From NCBI GenBank assembly GCA_019358835.1, contig JAHHIH010000013.1, positions 1 to 64,000 of the forward strand: 64,000 nt of DNA, in the 5' to 3' direction. Both the position numbers and the translations under genes were made by a program. Numbering within the stretch: the stretch's first letter is position 1; every line of letters starts with the position of its first letter. Positions 44,139-52,484 of this stretch are shown in pieces. The notes below the pieces were generated by a model. It was not told where the DNA came from. It did not search any database and was given only the letters and a program-made list of their open reading frames with translations. The DNA comes from Tildeniella torsiva UHER 1998/13D (lineage in GTDB: Bacteria; Cyanobacteriota; Cyanobacteriia; Phormidesmidales; Phormidesmidaceae).

Positions 44139-45677
44139 ATGAGTGCCATGATTTTTCCAGCCTTTGAGCAGTTTCAAACCTACGCCACCCAGGGCAACTT
44201 TGTGCCGGTCTATCAGGAGTGGCTGGCCGATCTCGACACGCCCGTATCGGCCTGGTACAAGGTCTGTGCCGGACAGCCCTACAGCTTTTTGCTGGAGTCG
44301 GTGGAAGGAGGCGAAAGCCTGGGCCGCTACAGCTTTTTGGGCTGCGACCCGGTGTGGGTGCTAGAAAGCCGGGGTGACCAGTCCACCCAAACCCACCGCG
44401 ACGGCACCGTCATCGATCACCAGGGCAACCCCTTCGATACCCTGGCCGACTGCCTAGCCCCCTACCACCCGGTGAAGTTGCCCGCACTACCCCCCGGCAT
44501 CGGCGGCCTGTTTGGCTTCTGGGGCTACGAGCTGATCCGCTGGATTGAGCCCACGGTGCCCGTTTACCCCCTGAACCCCGACGACCTACCCGACGGCCTG
44601 TGGATGCAGGTGGACAGCCTGCTGATTTTTGACCAGGTGCAGCGCAAGATTTGGGCGGTGGCCTACGCCGACCTGCGCTACCCCGGCACCGATATGCGGG
44701 CGGCCTACGAGGCTGCCTGCGATCGCGTCCAGCAGCTGCTTCACAAGCTCACATTGCCGTTACCCCCTGACCAGTCCACCCTGCCCTGGCATTCGCCCCA
44801 CCGCGATACCGCCCCGGTAGACTACACCAGCAACCGCACCCAGGCCGAATTCTGCGCCAGCGTCGAACGGGCTAAGGGCCACATCCAGGCTGGGGATATT
44901 TTTCAGGTGGTGATCTCCCAGCGGTTAAACACCACCTACGGGGGCAACCCCTTTGATCTCTACCGCTCGCTGCGGCAGATTAATCCCTCTCCCTACATGT
45001 GCTACTTCAACTTCTACGACTGGCAGCTCATTGGCTCCAGCCCCGAAGTCATGGTTAAAGCCACCCTGGCCGACGACCCCAGCCAGCCCCGCGTGGCCAC
45101 GGTGCGACCCATCGCCGGCACCCGCCCCCGAGGCAAAACCGCCGCCGAAGATACCGCCTACGAGCACGATTTGCTGGCTGATCCCAAAGAACGCGCCGAA
45201 CATGTGATGCTGGTTGACCTGGGCCGCAACGACCTGGGCCGCGTCTGCCTCAGCGGCACCGTGCAGGTTGACGAGCTGATGGTGATCGAGCGCTATTCCC
45301 ACGTCATGCACATTGTCAGCAACGTGGTGGGGCACCTCAGCCCCAGCAAAACCGCCTGGGATTTGCTCAAGGCCTGCTTTCCTGCGGGCACTGTGAGCGG
45401 CGCGCCCAAAATTCGCGCCATGCAGATTATTCATGACCTAGAGCCCTGCCGCCGTGGCCCCTACTCGGGGGTCTATGGTTACTACGACTTCGAGGGGCAG
45501 CTCAACACCGCCATTACCATTCGCACCATGGTGGTGAGAGCGCTGCCCGAGGGGGGCCACAGCGTTGCGGTGCAGGCCGGGGCCGGGCTGGTGGCCGACT
45601 CGGTGCCCGAAGCCGAGTACCAAGAGACCCTAAACAAGGCGCGGGGCATGCTGGAGGCAATTCGGTGTTTGGGATAG
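44139..45677 (+). CDS. trpE: Anthranilate synthase component I
   Basis: It converts chorismate to anthranilate with a glutaminase partner, the first committed step of tryptophan synthesis. The protein is 512 residues. The chorismate-binding domain is recognised by GDIFQVVISQRL, PSPYMCYFNFYDWQLIGSSPEVMVKA, IAGTRPRGKTAAED, LVDLGRNDLGRVC and CFPAGTVSGAPKIRAMQII. The N-terminal half has the typical SFLLESVEGGESLGRYSFLG segment, which contains the tryptophan-binding ESxxxGR/S motif. It has no trpG next to it. Confidence 0.97.
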   Translation: MSAMIFPAFEQFQTYATQGNFVPVYQEWLADLDTPVSAWYKVCAGQPYSFLLESVEGGESLGRYSFLGCDPVWVLESRGDQSTQTHRDGTVIDHQGNPFDTLADCLAPYHPVKLPALPPGIGGLFGFWGYELIRWIEPTVPVYPLNPDDLPDGLWMQVDSLLIFDQVQRKIWAVAYADLRYPGTDMRAAYEAACDRVQQLLHKLTLPLPPDQSTLPWHSPHRDTAPVDYTSNRTQAEFCASVERAKGHIQAGDIFQVVISQRLNTTYGGNPFDLYRSLRQINPSPYMCYFNFYDWQLIGSSPEVMVKATLADDPSQPRVATVRPIAGTRPRGKTAAEDTAYEHDLLADPKERAEHVMLVDLGRNDLGRVCLSGTVQVDELMVIERYSHVMHIVSNVVGHLSPSKTAWDLLKACFPAGTVSGAPKIRAMQIIHDLEPCRRGPYSGVYGYYDFEGQLNTAITIRTMVVRALPEGGHSVAVQAGAGLVADSVPEAEYQETLNKARGMLEAIRCLG

Positions 45678-45705
45678 GCTGGGGTCAATCAGGGAATGGT
45701 GGGGT

Positions 45706-45782
45706 TTGAAAGTTAGAAGGTTAAAAGGTTTGAACGTTAGAAGGTTTGAACTTGCCAACCTTTCAACCTTTCAACCTGCCAG
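45706..45782. repeat. Hairpin repeat downstream of trpE
   Basis: Two copies of GTTAGAAGGTT (about 45712 and 45736) in a purine-rich arm face a pyrimidine arm with AACCTTTCAACCTTTCAACC. Same family as 43325-43400. Confidence 0.7.
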
Positions 45783-45789
45783 CCCCAAA

Positions 45790-46554
45790 CTACAGGCACC
45801 CTTCAGCCCAGGTCACCGATGGAAACTGCCCTGCGCGAAACTGGGTAACGCGGCCTTGGTCATCGGTTTCAAACACCAGGCGATAGACGTCTTCGCCGGG
45901 GTCTTGGGGGGTAAAGATGACGGTCTTACCGAGGGTCACTGGGTTGGCGGTAGCCTCTAGCTGCTCACCGTAGACCCGTACTAGATCCCGCTCGGTCGAA
46001 CCAATCCGGATGCCGCTGCGGGTGGTCGTCAAGCTGCCTGGCCAAATATCGACCCGCAGCACCTGATCGTCAATAGCCATCAGCCCTAGGGGTTCCCCAT
46101 GGTCTTTAATTCGGTAGTACTGACACTGGCCGTTGCTGGATTCTTCAATCAGAACTGGGGTGAGCCCCTTTGCCCGCAGATCGTCTAGCTTCATGCCGAT
46201 GCGAATGGGGCCTAGGCCAGTGGTTTTAAGGGGAGCCGCCAGCAGCGCTAGGTTCGGCACGGTATCGGCATTAGCTCCTGGGGCCAGGGCGATCGCCCGC
46301 TGCATCACCCGCAGCGAACTCAGGGGAGCTAGCACACCGTCGAGTACGGCACTGGCCTGGGAACTGTAGTAGGGCAAGGTTGCCGCAGTGGGCACGGTGG
46401 ATGCCTGAGCCAGGATAGCCTGGGCTTCCCCCTGGGGCCGCTGACCGTAGCCCGCCGTCACAAACCCTGCCAGGGCGGTGAGGGCGGCGATCGCGCCCAG
46501 GGCTCCCCGGCGTTTTTGTTTTCCCTTAACCATTGCTCCGAAATTCCGATGCAT
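45790..46554 (-). CDS. Exported hypothetical protein with repeated GIRIG motif
   Basis: A 254-residue protein with an N-terminal membrane/signal segment (ALGAIAALTALAGFVTAG). The C-terminal half has a twofold pattern: GPIRIGMKLDDLRAKGLTP and SGIRIGSTERDLVRVYGEQL, each followed by beta strands (one with GQCQYYRI), ending VTQFRAGQFPSVTWAEGC. The GxxxGM/S-x3-DL motif recalls BamE/SmpA-like modules of the envelope, but the identity is unproven. The ATG at 46554 or the downstream ATG (MVKGKQKRRG) could be the start. It is divergent from the SLH gene. Confidence 0.72.
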   Translation of the reverse strand: MHRNFGAMVKGKQKRRGALGAIAALTALAGFVTAGYGQRPQGEAQAILAQASTVPTAATLPYYSSQASAVLDGVLAPLSSLRVMQRAIALAPGANADTVPNLALLAAPLKTTGLGPIRIGMKLDDLRAKGLTPVLIEESSNGQCQYYRIKDHGEPLGLMAIDDQVLRVDIWPGSLTTTRSGIRIGSTERDLVRVYGEQLEATANPVTLGKTVIFTPQDPGEDVYRLVFETDDQGRVTQFRAGQFPSVTWAEGCL

Positions 46555-46736
46555 GACTCAACAAGAGACAGAAAAGCAGCTTTGATAGAATGCTGCCGCA
46601 GCCAGCCTAGCCAGGGGCTAATATTGAACCCAAATCGACTCAAACCCTAGGCAAGATTTATCATAGGGGGTTAAGTCTGGTCAATTGTGTGACCTAGCAC
46701 TCGTTTTAGTGTAGCAGCCGCCGCTATCTGTCCCCA

Positions 46737-47666
46737 ATGCCCCCGCTCTTCCGTCCTCTGCCTCGGTGGCCCCAGGCCTCGTCAACTCACGGTCCACGGT
46801 GGCGACCGCTGGTGACTGCTGGGCTAGGGGCGATCGCCACTGGCCTCACCCTGCTCCTGTGGACTAGCAAACGACCTGTGGACGCCGGAGCCACATTGAT
46901 CCCCGCTACCAACCCTGTTCAGCCGCGGGGCCTCAAGGCACTCTTGCGCCGCAACCAATTCAAGCCATCGGCGCTGACAGTGCCACCTCCGGTGATCCCG
47001 CAGCCTCTGCCGCCTCAGCAGGCCTGGCCTGAACTGCCAAGGGTACAGGCTCAGCCCAGCTTTAACGACCTCGACACCAGTTACTGGGCCTGGCCCCTGC
47101 TGGCTGATCTGGCCCAGCGAAATTTGGTCGCAGGCTTTCCCGACGGCACTTTTCGCCCCGGTGCTGCCATGACGCGGGCCGAGTTTGCCGCTCAGCTAGC
47201 CCAGCTGTTTGATTTCCCTCCCGATCGCTCCCTGCGTCCTGCCGTGGTTAACTACCCAGACCTAGCGCCCAATCACTGGGCCTATAAAAGCGTGCAAAAG
47301 ACGGTGACCATGGGATTTCTTAGCGGCCACTCTGAAGGCACGTTTCTACCCGACCAGACCGTCAGCCGAATTCAGGTGATTGTGGCTTTGGCCGATGGGC
47401 TGACGCTGAAATCAAGCCGCGCAGCGACTGAAGCCCTAGCGCCCTATGTCGATCGCGACCAGGTGCCGATTTGGGCTATTCGTCAGCTCGTTGCGGCCAT
47501 CGACGCGGGGCTGGTAGTCAACTACCCCGACATCAATACCCTGGCTCCCAACCGGCCCGCTAGCCGCGCCGAAGTGGCCGCCATGCTGCACCGATCGCTG
47601 GTGTACACCGGCAGCCTGCAAGCGATATCGTCACCCTACATCGTAGAGAGGGCAGAGCCGCTATAG
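46737..47666 (+). CDS. S-layer homology (SLH) domain protein
   Basis: A 309-residue protein: an N-terminal membrane anchor (VTAGLGAIATGLTLLLW), a proline-rich linker, and three SLH domains. The first begins FNDLDTSYWAWPLLADLAQRNLVAGFPDGTFRPGAAMTRAEFAAQL; the second, YPDLAPNHWAYKSVQKTVTMGFLSG; the third is around PYVDRDQVPIWAIRQLVAAIDAGLV. SLH domains bind cell-wall polysaccharide, here in the periplasm or on peptidoglycan. It is not a porin, since no C-terminal beta-barrel is present. Confidence 0.93.
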   Translation: MPPLFRPLPRWPQASSTHGPRWRPLVTAGLGAIATGLTLLLWTSKRPVDAGATLIPATNPVQPRGLKALLRRNQFKPSALTVPPPVIPQPLPPQQAWPELPRVQAQPSFNDLDTSYWAWPLLADLAQRNLVAGFPDGTFRPGAAMTRAEFAAQLAQLFDFPPDRSLRPAVVNYPDLAPNHWAYKSVQKTVTMGFLSGHSEGTFLPDQTVSRIQVIVALADGLTLKSSRAATEALAPYVDRDQVPIWAIRQLVAAIDAGLVVNYPDINTLAPNRPASRAEVAAMLHRSLVYTGSLQAISSPYIVERAEPL

Positions 47667-47748
47667 GTGAGAGGCGATTAACCCACTGACGTAATACTCA
47701 CTAGCCAACGACGGGGAATCACACAAGGCGCTGTCCGAACTATTTGTT

Positions 47749-48294
47749 TTAGAAAGAGGGTAGCGAGATGCCGTCTAGCCCGTCTTGCTCTAGGGTAGGC
47801 AGTTCTAGGCGCTGGCTGCGGCGGGTGCGCATCGCCAGGCGATAGCTGACGCTCTGAAGCTCGGCCTGGAGCTGGCGATTTTCGCGCTGAATTTCGGCCA
47901 CCCGCTGTTTGACGGCGGCCATGCGCTCGGCAAACTTTTGTCGGTAGACCGTTGGTAGTTCTTGCACAACCTGCTCTAGCATGCGGGTGCGATCGGTCAG
48001 CTCCTGCACCGTTTGGCGCAGCTGCAACACTTCACCGTCGCGTTCTTCCAGCTGCCCCTGGTAGAAGTCGATCTGTTTCTCAACCCCCCGCAGCTGGTCG
48101 CGTAGAGCGGTCAGCTCTGCCTGGTGCTGCTCAGACACCTCCGGGCTGGGTACAAAACCGGTATTACCTTTTACTAGGCGAAACAGCTCCTGAGAAAGCT
48201 GCTGCACCAGCTGGTCACGAATAGCCAGCTCAGATTCGAGCCGGGCAATTTCGGCCTGGTGCTCGCTCATATCAGTATATGAAGACTGCGCCAC
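47749..48294 (-). CDS. Coiled-coil hypothetical protein
   Basis: A 181-residue protein that is almost entirely coiled coil between residues about 10 and 155 (heptads rich in Glu, Gln, Leu, Arg: EIARLESELAIRDQLVQQL, QIDFYQGQLEERDGEVLQL, VAEIQRENRQLQAELQ), with a short C-terminal tail. No enzyme motif is visible. It is located upstream (minus direction) of no other gene within 80 bases of the convergent SLH gene. A structural or scaffold role is possible but not shown. Confidence 0.72.
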   Translation of the reverse strand: MAQSSYTDMSEHQAEIARLESELAIRDQLVQQLSQELFRLVKGNTGFVPSPEVSEQHQAELTALRDQLRGVEKQIDFYQGQLEERDGEVLQLRQTVQELTDRTRMLEQVVQELPTVYRQKFAERMAAVKQRVAEIQRENRQLQAELQSVSYRLAMRTRRSQRLELPTLEQDGLDGISLPSF

Positions 48295-48503
48295 AAGAGT
48301 ACTCCCACACCAAACGACTACCTGCTACTCGATGCACCAAAGCCTAATTGCACGACCTGCACTGGTTGAACGGGCTGCGTCCAAAACAAAATTGGGCTGC
48401 TACAGCCAGACCTTTACAGGGTTGGATTAAGTTGCTGCTAATTTATAGCACCTGCCTGAAAAGTTGGCACACCGAAATTTAAAGGGCGGCCCCACAAACC
48501 AAA

Positions 48504-48547
48504 GCCGTTGGCCAATCTCTATCCTGGGGCAGAGCTTGGCCAACGGC
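48504..48547 (-). terminator. Terminator of rpsF
   Basis: GCCGTTGGCCAA and TTGGCCAACGGC form a perfect 12-bp stem about 35 bases after the rpsF stop on the minus strand, followed there by TTTGGTTTGTGG. Confidence 0.65.
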
Positions 48548-48580
48548 CTGTGGACGATGCTATTTTTTGAGGCTCTAAAG

Positions 48581-48946
48581 CTACTCTTCTTCGCTAGCGG
48601 CAACAGCGGCAACGGCTTCAGCGGGTTCTTCGACCTCTTCAGGCAGAGGTTCGTCAGATTCTTGCTTAACCGTCAAGAAGCGAATCACCTCGTCGCTAAG
48701 GCGCATGGCTCGCTCTAAGGGTGCGATCGCCCCCCCAGGCCCGGTATAGTTCATTTGGATATAGATACCTTCGCGGTGGCGATCAATTTCGTAGGCCAGG
48801 CGGCGCTTGCCCCGGTGCTGGGTCTCTAAAATTGAGGCGCCCTGATCCTTCAGCATGGTCTGATATTTGCCAATGGTGGCATCAATCGCCTCGTCGTTGA
48901 GATCGGGGCGTAGGATGTACATCGTCTCGTACATGTAGGCTGTCAT
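48581..48946 (-). CDS. rpsF: 30S ribosomal protein S6
   Basis: Small-subunit protein that binds S18 on the platform. The 121-residue protein has the expected fold cues [42 protein letters not shown] and the acidic tail ([19 protein letters not shown]). An isolated gene, as in many cyanobacteria, with its own terminator. Confidence 0.98.
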   Translation of the reverse strand: MTAYMYETMYILRPDLNDEAIDATIGKYQTMLKDQGASILETQHRGKRRLAYEIDRHREGIYIQMNYTGPGGAIAPLERAMRLSDEVIRFLTVKQESDEPLPEEVEEPAEAVAAVAASEEE

Positions 48947-49106
48947 GAAAACTCCTTGTGGACATAGTGGCCTTTAGCAGCCAAAAATAGGCATAAATAA
49001 GCTTTCACGGCCATTTAGCCATCTGCTTACCCATGCCCTACGTACTGGCGCAAAGACAAGGATCTACAATCATACCAAGAATTAGTAGGCCAAGAGTTAG
49101 AAAATT

Positions 49107-49883
49107 ATGGCGCAACGCTACGTTAGGGTTCAGTCTCAGACCGGGCAACTGCACTATGGGTTGCTGCGCCCCGATCGCAGCGTGCAGGTGCTAGACGCAC
49201 CACCCTGGCTCCAGGGGCAACCCACCGAGGTCGAGCTACTGCCCGGTAGCTATGACCTGCTGGCCCCCTGCGCCCCCTCTAAGGTGGTAGCGGTGGGCAA
49301 AAACTATGCTGCCCATGCCGCCGAGATGGGTGGCGAGGCTCCCCCTGAGCCGCTGCTATTCATTAAGCCGTCAACGACGGTCACCGCCGCTGGGGCCCCT
49401 ATCTATTACCCGCCTCAATCGACTCGGGTTGATTACGAGGGCGAACTGGCGGTGGTGATTGGCGATCGCTGCGCCCATGTGTCGCCCCATGCCGCCCGGG
49501 CCAAAATTTGGGGCTACACCATCGCCAACGACGTCACCGCTCGCGATCTCCAAAAGCGCGATAGCCAGTGGACCCGAGCCAAGGGCTTCGATACCTTCTG
49601 TCCCCTAGGCCCTTGGATTGTGCGCGAGCTCAGCGCCGGGGCGCTGCTTCAGACCTTCCTCAACGGTCAGGCCGCACCCGTGCAGTCGGCCTCGATCGAA
49701 GACATGATCTACAGTCCTGATTACCTGGTGTCCTATATCAGCGAGATTATGACCCTGCTGCCGGGAGATGTGGTCTTAACCGGCACCCCCGCTGGAGTCG
49801 GCCCGCTCACCCTTGGTGACCACATCAGAGTAGCCATTGAAGGCATTGGCGCACTCGAAAACACTGTAGCGCTGCGCCCCTAG
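49107..49883 (+). CDS. Fumarylacetoacetate hydrolase-family protein
   Basis: A 258-residue FAH-domain protein, often annotated as 2-hydroxyhepta-2,4-diene-1,7-dioate isomerase or acylpyruvase. Conserved blocks are VAVGKNYAAHAAEMGG, the metal-binding DYEGELAVVIGDRC and NDVTARDLQKRDSQWTRAKGFD, and VVLTGTPAGVG. The Glu/Asp metal ligands are intact. The hydrolysed or decarboxylated substrate is not defined by the sequence. It ends 4 bases inside the end of the convergent Tic20 gene. Confidence 0.94.
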   Translation: MAQRYVRVQSQTGQLHYGLLRPDRSVQVLDAPPWLQGQPTEVELLPGSYDLLAPCAPSKVVAVGKNYAAHAAEMGGEAPPEPLLFIKPSTTVTAAGAPIYYPPQSTRVDYEGELAVVIGDRCAHVSPHAARAKIWGYTIANDVTARDLQKRDSQWTRAKGFDTFCPLGPWIVRELSAGALLQTFLNGQAAPVQSASIEDMIYSPDYLVSYISEIMTLLPGDVVLTGTPAGVGPLTLGDHIRVAIEGIGALENTVALRP

Positions 49884-50374
49884 CGCACCTGCATGTGCAC
49901 TGCCTCTGAAATGGTCGGAATCTCGGCGTACAGCCCCCGAAAGGTCTGCACCAGAGAGTAACCGACTGAAATCAGCATGCCTAAGAACAACACATTAGAT
50001 AGAGTGCTAAACAGCAGTTCCCCAAACACGCTGGGGTCTAGCAGGGTGAGAATCAGACTAAACACCGCCAAAATAATGCTCAACAAGATGGCCTGCATCG
50101 TGTTGAAGCGAATGAATCGGCTGATGTTTTCGTTGCGCACCACCAGCAAAATCAGCGCAAAAAACACGATCAACCCAAAAAAAGGAATCGTACGCTCTAG
50201 GGTGCCATAGACCGTAATCAGCGGTGCCAGGGGCAGCAGCAAAAAACCAAACACCGGAAACTGGTTGATTAGCTGAATACCGTAGGGCAGCCCAGCAGTA
50301 ACCGGCAAAATGTAAGGCAGGGCCGCTAGAACGCGATCCAAAACGGTGGGATTGGGGGAACTGCTCCAGGTCAT
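49880..50374 (-). CDS. Tic20-family membrane protein
   Basis: A 164-residue inner-membrane protein with four hydrophobic segments (LPYILPVTAGLPYGIQLINQ, LLLPLAPLITVYGT-type, FGLIVFFALILLVVRN, AILLSIILAVFSLILTLL). The segments RFIRFNTMQAILLSI and PDLLPP-like start are typical of cyanobacterial Tic20 homologues, relatives of the chloroplast protein translocon. Its role in cyanobacteria is not settled. The end overlaps the convergent FAH gene by 4 bases. Confidence 0.9.
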   Translation of the reverse strand: MTWSSSPNPTVLDRVLAALPYILPVTAGLPYGIQLINQFPVFGFLLLPLAPLITVYGTLERTIPFFGLIVFFALILLVVRNENISRFIRFNTMQAILLSIILAVFSLILTLLDPSVFGELLFSTLSNVLFLGMLISVGYSLVQTFRGLYAEIPTISEAVHMQVR

Positions 50375-50486
50375 AGGTTTTCTCCAGACAAATGCTAAGG
50401 GCTACCGGGCTATAGCCTTACCATATCGTAAATCTACGATTTGCCGGAGAGACGCGGTACGCGGTTTACGGTCGGGGACAGAGTCC

Positions 50487-50516
50487 TGTAGGGGTAAGCG
50501 AACCCGTATCTCTACA
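50487..50516. repeat. Degenerate TGTAGAGACG-type inverted repeat
   Basis: TGTAGGGG...CTCTACA with GGGT/ACCC in the middle looks like a worn copy of the common cyanobacterial TGTAGAGACG/CGTCTCTACA intergenic repeat. A low-confidence assignment by eye. Confidence 0.35.
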
Positions 50517-50624
50517 CGTTGTACCGCTTGGAATATTCCAACGAAAACGCATTTCAAGAACGCGGACCCTGCCCGTTGGGCCGGTCGAGGTGTGATCCCG
50601 AATCAGTATTTAGTTAAAACACTA

Positions 50625-50822
50625 TCAACTGATATCAGCTACCCGAAATCCCATTTGGCATTCAAACTGAGTCGGCTGGGCCTGGTCTAAACTGGCCACT
50701 GGACGACCGCAGCGCAATCTACCCTGCTGCCATCGGGGCTGTCCATGGCGATCGGCCATCAGGCAGTTGCAGCATACGGCCTGGGGCGATATCAGTTGGT
50801 TTTCGGTAATTAGCACTAGCAT
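50625..50822 (-). CDS. Small Cys-containing hypothetical protein
   Basis: A 65-residue protein, start ATG 50822 with a good GGGAGG ribosome binding site 8 bases upstream. It has cysteines at CCNCLMADRHG, LRCGRPVASLDQ and FECQMGF, in a compact pattern that suggests metal binding or disulfides. I believe a similar short family exists in cyanobacteria, but I cannot name it. The opposite-strand frame is judged to be a shadow. The 250 bases before the Tic20 gene hold a degenerate repeat only. Confidence 0.5.
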   Translation of the reverse strand: MLVLITENQLISPQAVCCNCLMADRHGQPRWQQGRLRCGRPVASLDQAQPTQFECQMGFRVADIS

Positions 50823-50962
50823 GGTGGTCACCTCCCTAATGTCGGGGTTAACCTGACCTTTTCCTAATCTTAGGATGCCCTACGGGATCTGCTGTGTGCT
50901 GGCATACGCAATCAAACTCAATCGGTCAACGCAACCCGCAATATAAATCGTTGGCCAAGAAG

Positions 50963-51002
50963 AACCGTTGTCGGACGCTGTGTGCAGCACCCGACAACGG
51001 TT
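50963..51002 (-). terminator. Terminator of the DEAD-box helicase gene
   Basis: AACCGTTGTCGG and CCGACAACGGTT form a perfect 12-bp outer stem with an inner GCTG/CAGC stem. On the minus strand it is followed by CTTCTTGG, a T-rich stretch. Lies 30 bases after the stop. Confidence 0.75.
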
Positions 51003-51031
51003 TAGCGGCGAGTACCCCTAGGGGACGGCCT

Positions 51032-52441
51032 TTAATCCTTCGCCTTACTGACTTCGCGGGAATCGGACGAGACCCCTTTGCGTTTTTTGGGCAGGGGCAC
51101 TCCACCCTCAGACATCTCGGGCTCGCTGCTGTGGTGTTCGCGCTGCCAGGCGGGGACAGTTTGGTCGTAGGCCATCTGCAGGGCGGCGGCGGCGACGGTG
51201 CGCAGGTCGTACTCTTCACTGAGCTGAGAGACAATCGGCAAAAACGACGCCAGCCGTTCGCTGGTGATCGCCTCGCGCACCTGGCTGCGCAGCCGCTCCA
51301 GATTGCGGGCGGCAATCTCGGCCCGGGTGGGAATTTTTACCAGGGTCATGGGCTGCTTAGTGTGGCGCTCAATCTGCCGCAGCTTGTACTTTTCTAGAGG
51401 GGTCACCAGAGAAATCGCCACACCTTTCTTACCCGCCCGCCCGGTGCGGCCGATGCGGTGTACGTAGCTCTCCATGGCGTCGGGCATGTCGAAGTTAATC
51501 ACGTGGGTGAGGTCATCGACGTGCAGACCCCGGGCGGCAATGTCGGTGGCCACCACCAGCTTCACCTGCTGCTGGCGGAAGCGCAGCATCAGCCGCTCGC
51601 GCTGGGACTGGCTGAGGTCGCCGTGGTACTCATCGACGCTGTAGCCCGCTGCCTGAAGCTGGCGAGTGAGATCGCTAGCGGTGCGGCGGGTGCGCACAAA
51701 GATAATTGCGGTTTCGGGATCTTCTAGCTCCAAAATAGGCTGGAGGGCGCGCACCTTGGTCCAGCCTCGGGGCACGATATAGCTCACCTGCTGAATCTGC
51801 TTGGGCGAGGCCTTGGGCGACTGCACCGTGACGGTCACGGGCGACTGCAAAAACTTGGTGGCTAGCTCTCGAATGGCTGGGGCCATAGTGGCCGAGAAAA
51901 AGGCGGTTTGGCGATCGCCGGGGGCTTTGCTGAGAATTTTCTCAACGTCTTGAATGAAGCCCATGTTGAGCATTTCATCGGCTTCGTCGAGCACGAGCCA
52001 GCCCAGGCTCTTGAGGGACAGGCTGCCCCGGTTGAGCATGTCGAGCACGCGGCCTGGGGTACCCACTACGATTTGGGTGCCTCGACGGAGCTGCTCTTGC
52101 TGGCGATCGATGGATTGGCCGCCGTAGATGGCTAGCACCTTGGGGCGACCGTCGATGCGAAAGCCGCGCATGGCCTGACATACCTGAATGGCCAATTCGC
52201 GGGTGGGCGTCAGCACCAGCACCTGCACGGCAGGGTTGCTGGCATCAACCTGCTCCATGATAGGCAGGGCAAAGGCGGCGGTTTTGCCAGTGCCGGTTTG
52301 GGCCTGACCGATGAGATCGCGCCCCGAGAGTAGGTGGGGAATGGCCTCGGCCTGAATGGCCGTGGGCTCATCGTAGCCCATGCTTGCGAGATGGCTAACG
52401 CGGGCTTCAGACAACCCCAAACTGGCGAACGATAAGGTCAT
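51032..52441 (-). CDS. DEAD-box ATP-dependent RNA helicase
   Basis: A 469-residue helicase with all core motifs: Q motif (FASLGLSEARVSHLASMGYDEPTAIQAEAIP), motif I AQTGTGKT, Ia PTRELAIQV, Ib GG and TPGRVLD, II DEAD (VLDEADEMLNMGF), III SAT, IV IIFVRTRR, V ATDIAARGLHV and VI HRIGRTGRAGK. A basic C-terminal extension (PKKRKGVSSDSREVSKAKD) probably aids RNA binding. It resembles the cyanobacterial CrhR cold- and redox-regulated helicase, by family inference. rimO lies 43 bases upstream on the same strand, so an operon is likely. Confidence 0.96.
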   Translation of the reverse strand: MTLSFASLGLSEARVSHLASMGYDEPTAIQAEAIPHLLSGRDLIGQAQTGTGKTAAFALPIMEQVDASNPAVQVLVLTPTRELAIQVCQAMRGFRIDGRPKVLAIYGGQSIDRQQEQLRRGTQIVVGTPGRVLDMLNRGSLSLKSLGWLVLDEADEMLNMGFIQDVEKILSKAPGDRQTAFFSATMAPAIRELATKFLQSPVTVTVQSPKASPKQIQQVSYIVPRGWTKVRALQPILELEDPETAIIFVRTRRTASDLTRQLQAAGYSVDEYHGDLSQSQRERLMLRFRQQQVKLVVATDIAARGLHVDDLTHVINFDMPDAMESYVHRIGRTGRAGKKGVAISLVTPLEKYKLRQIERHTKQPMTLVKIPTRAEIAARNLERLRSQVREAITSERLASFLPIVSQLSEEYDLRTVAAAALQMAYDQTVPAWQREHHSSEPEMSEGGVPLPKKRKGVSSDSREVSKAKD

Positions 52442-52484
52442 AGTGGTTCCTCGGGACGGTGGACAAAAAATATCGACTAAAGAC

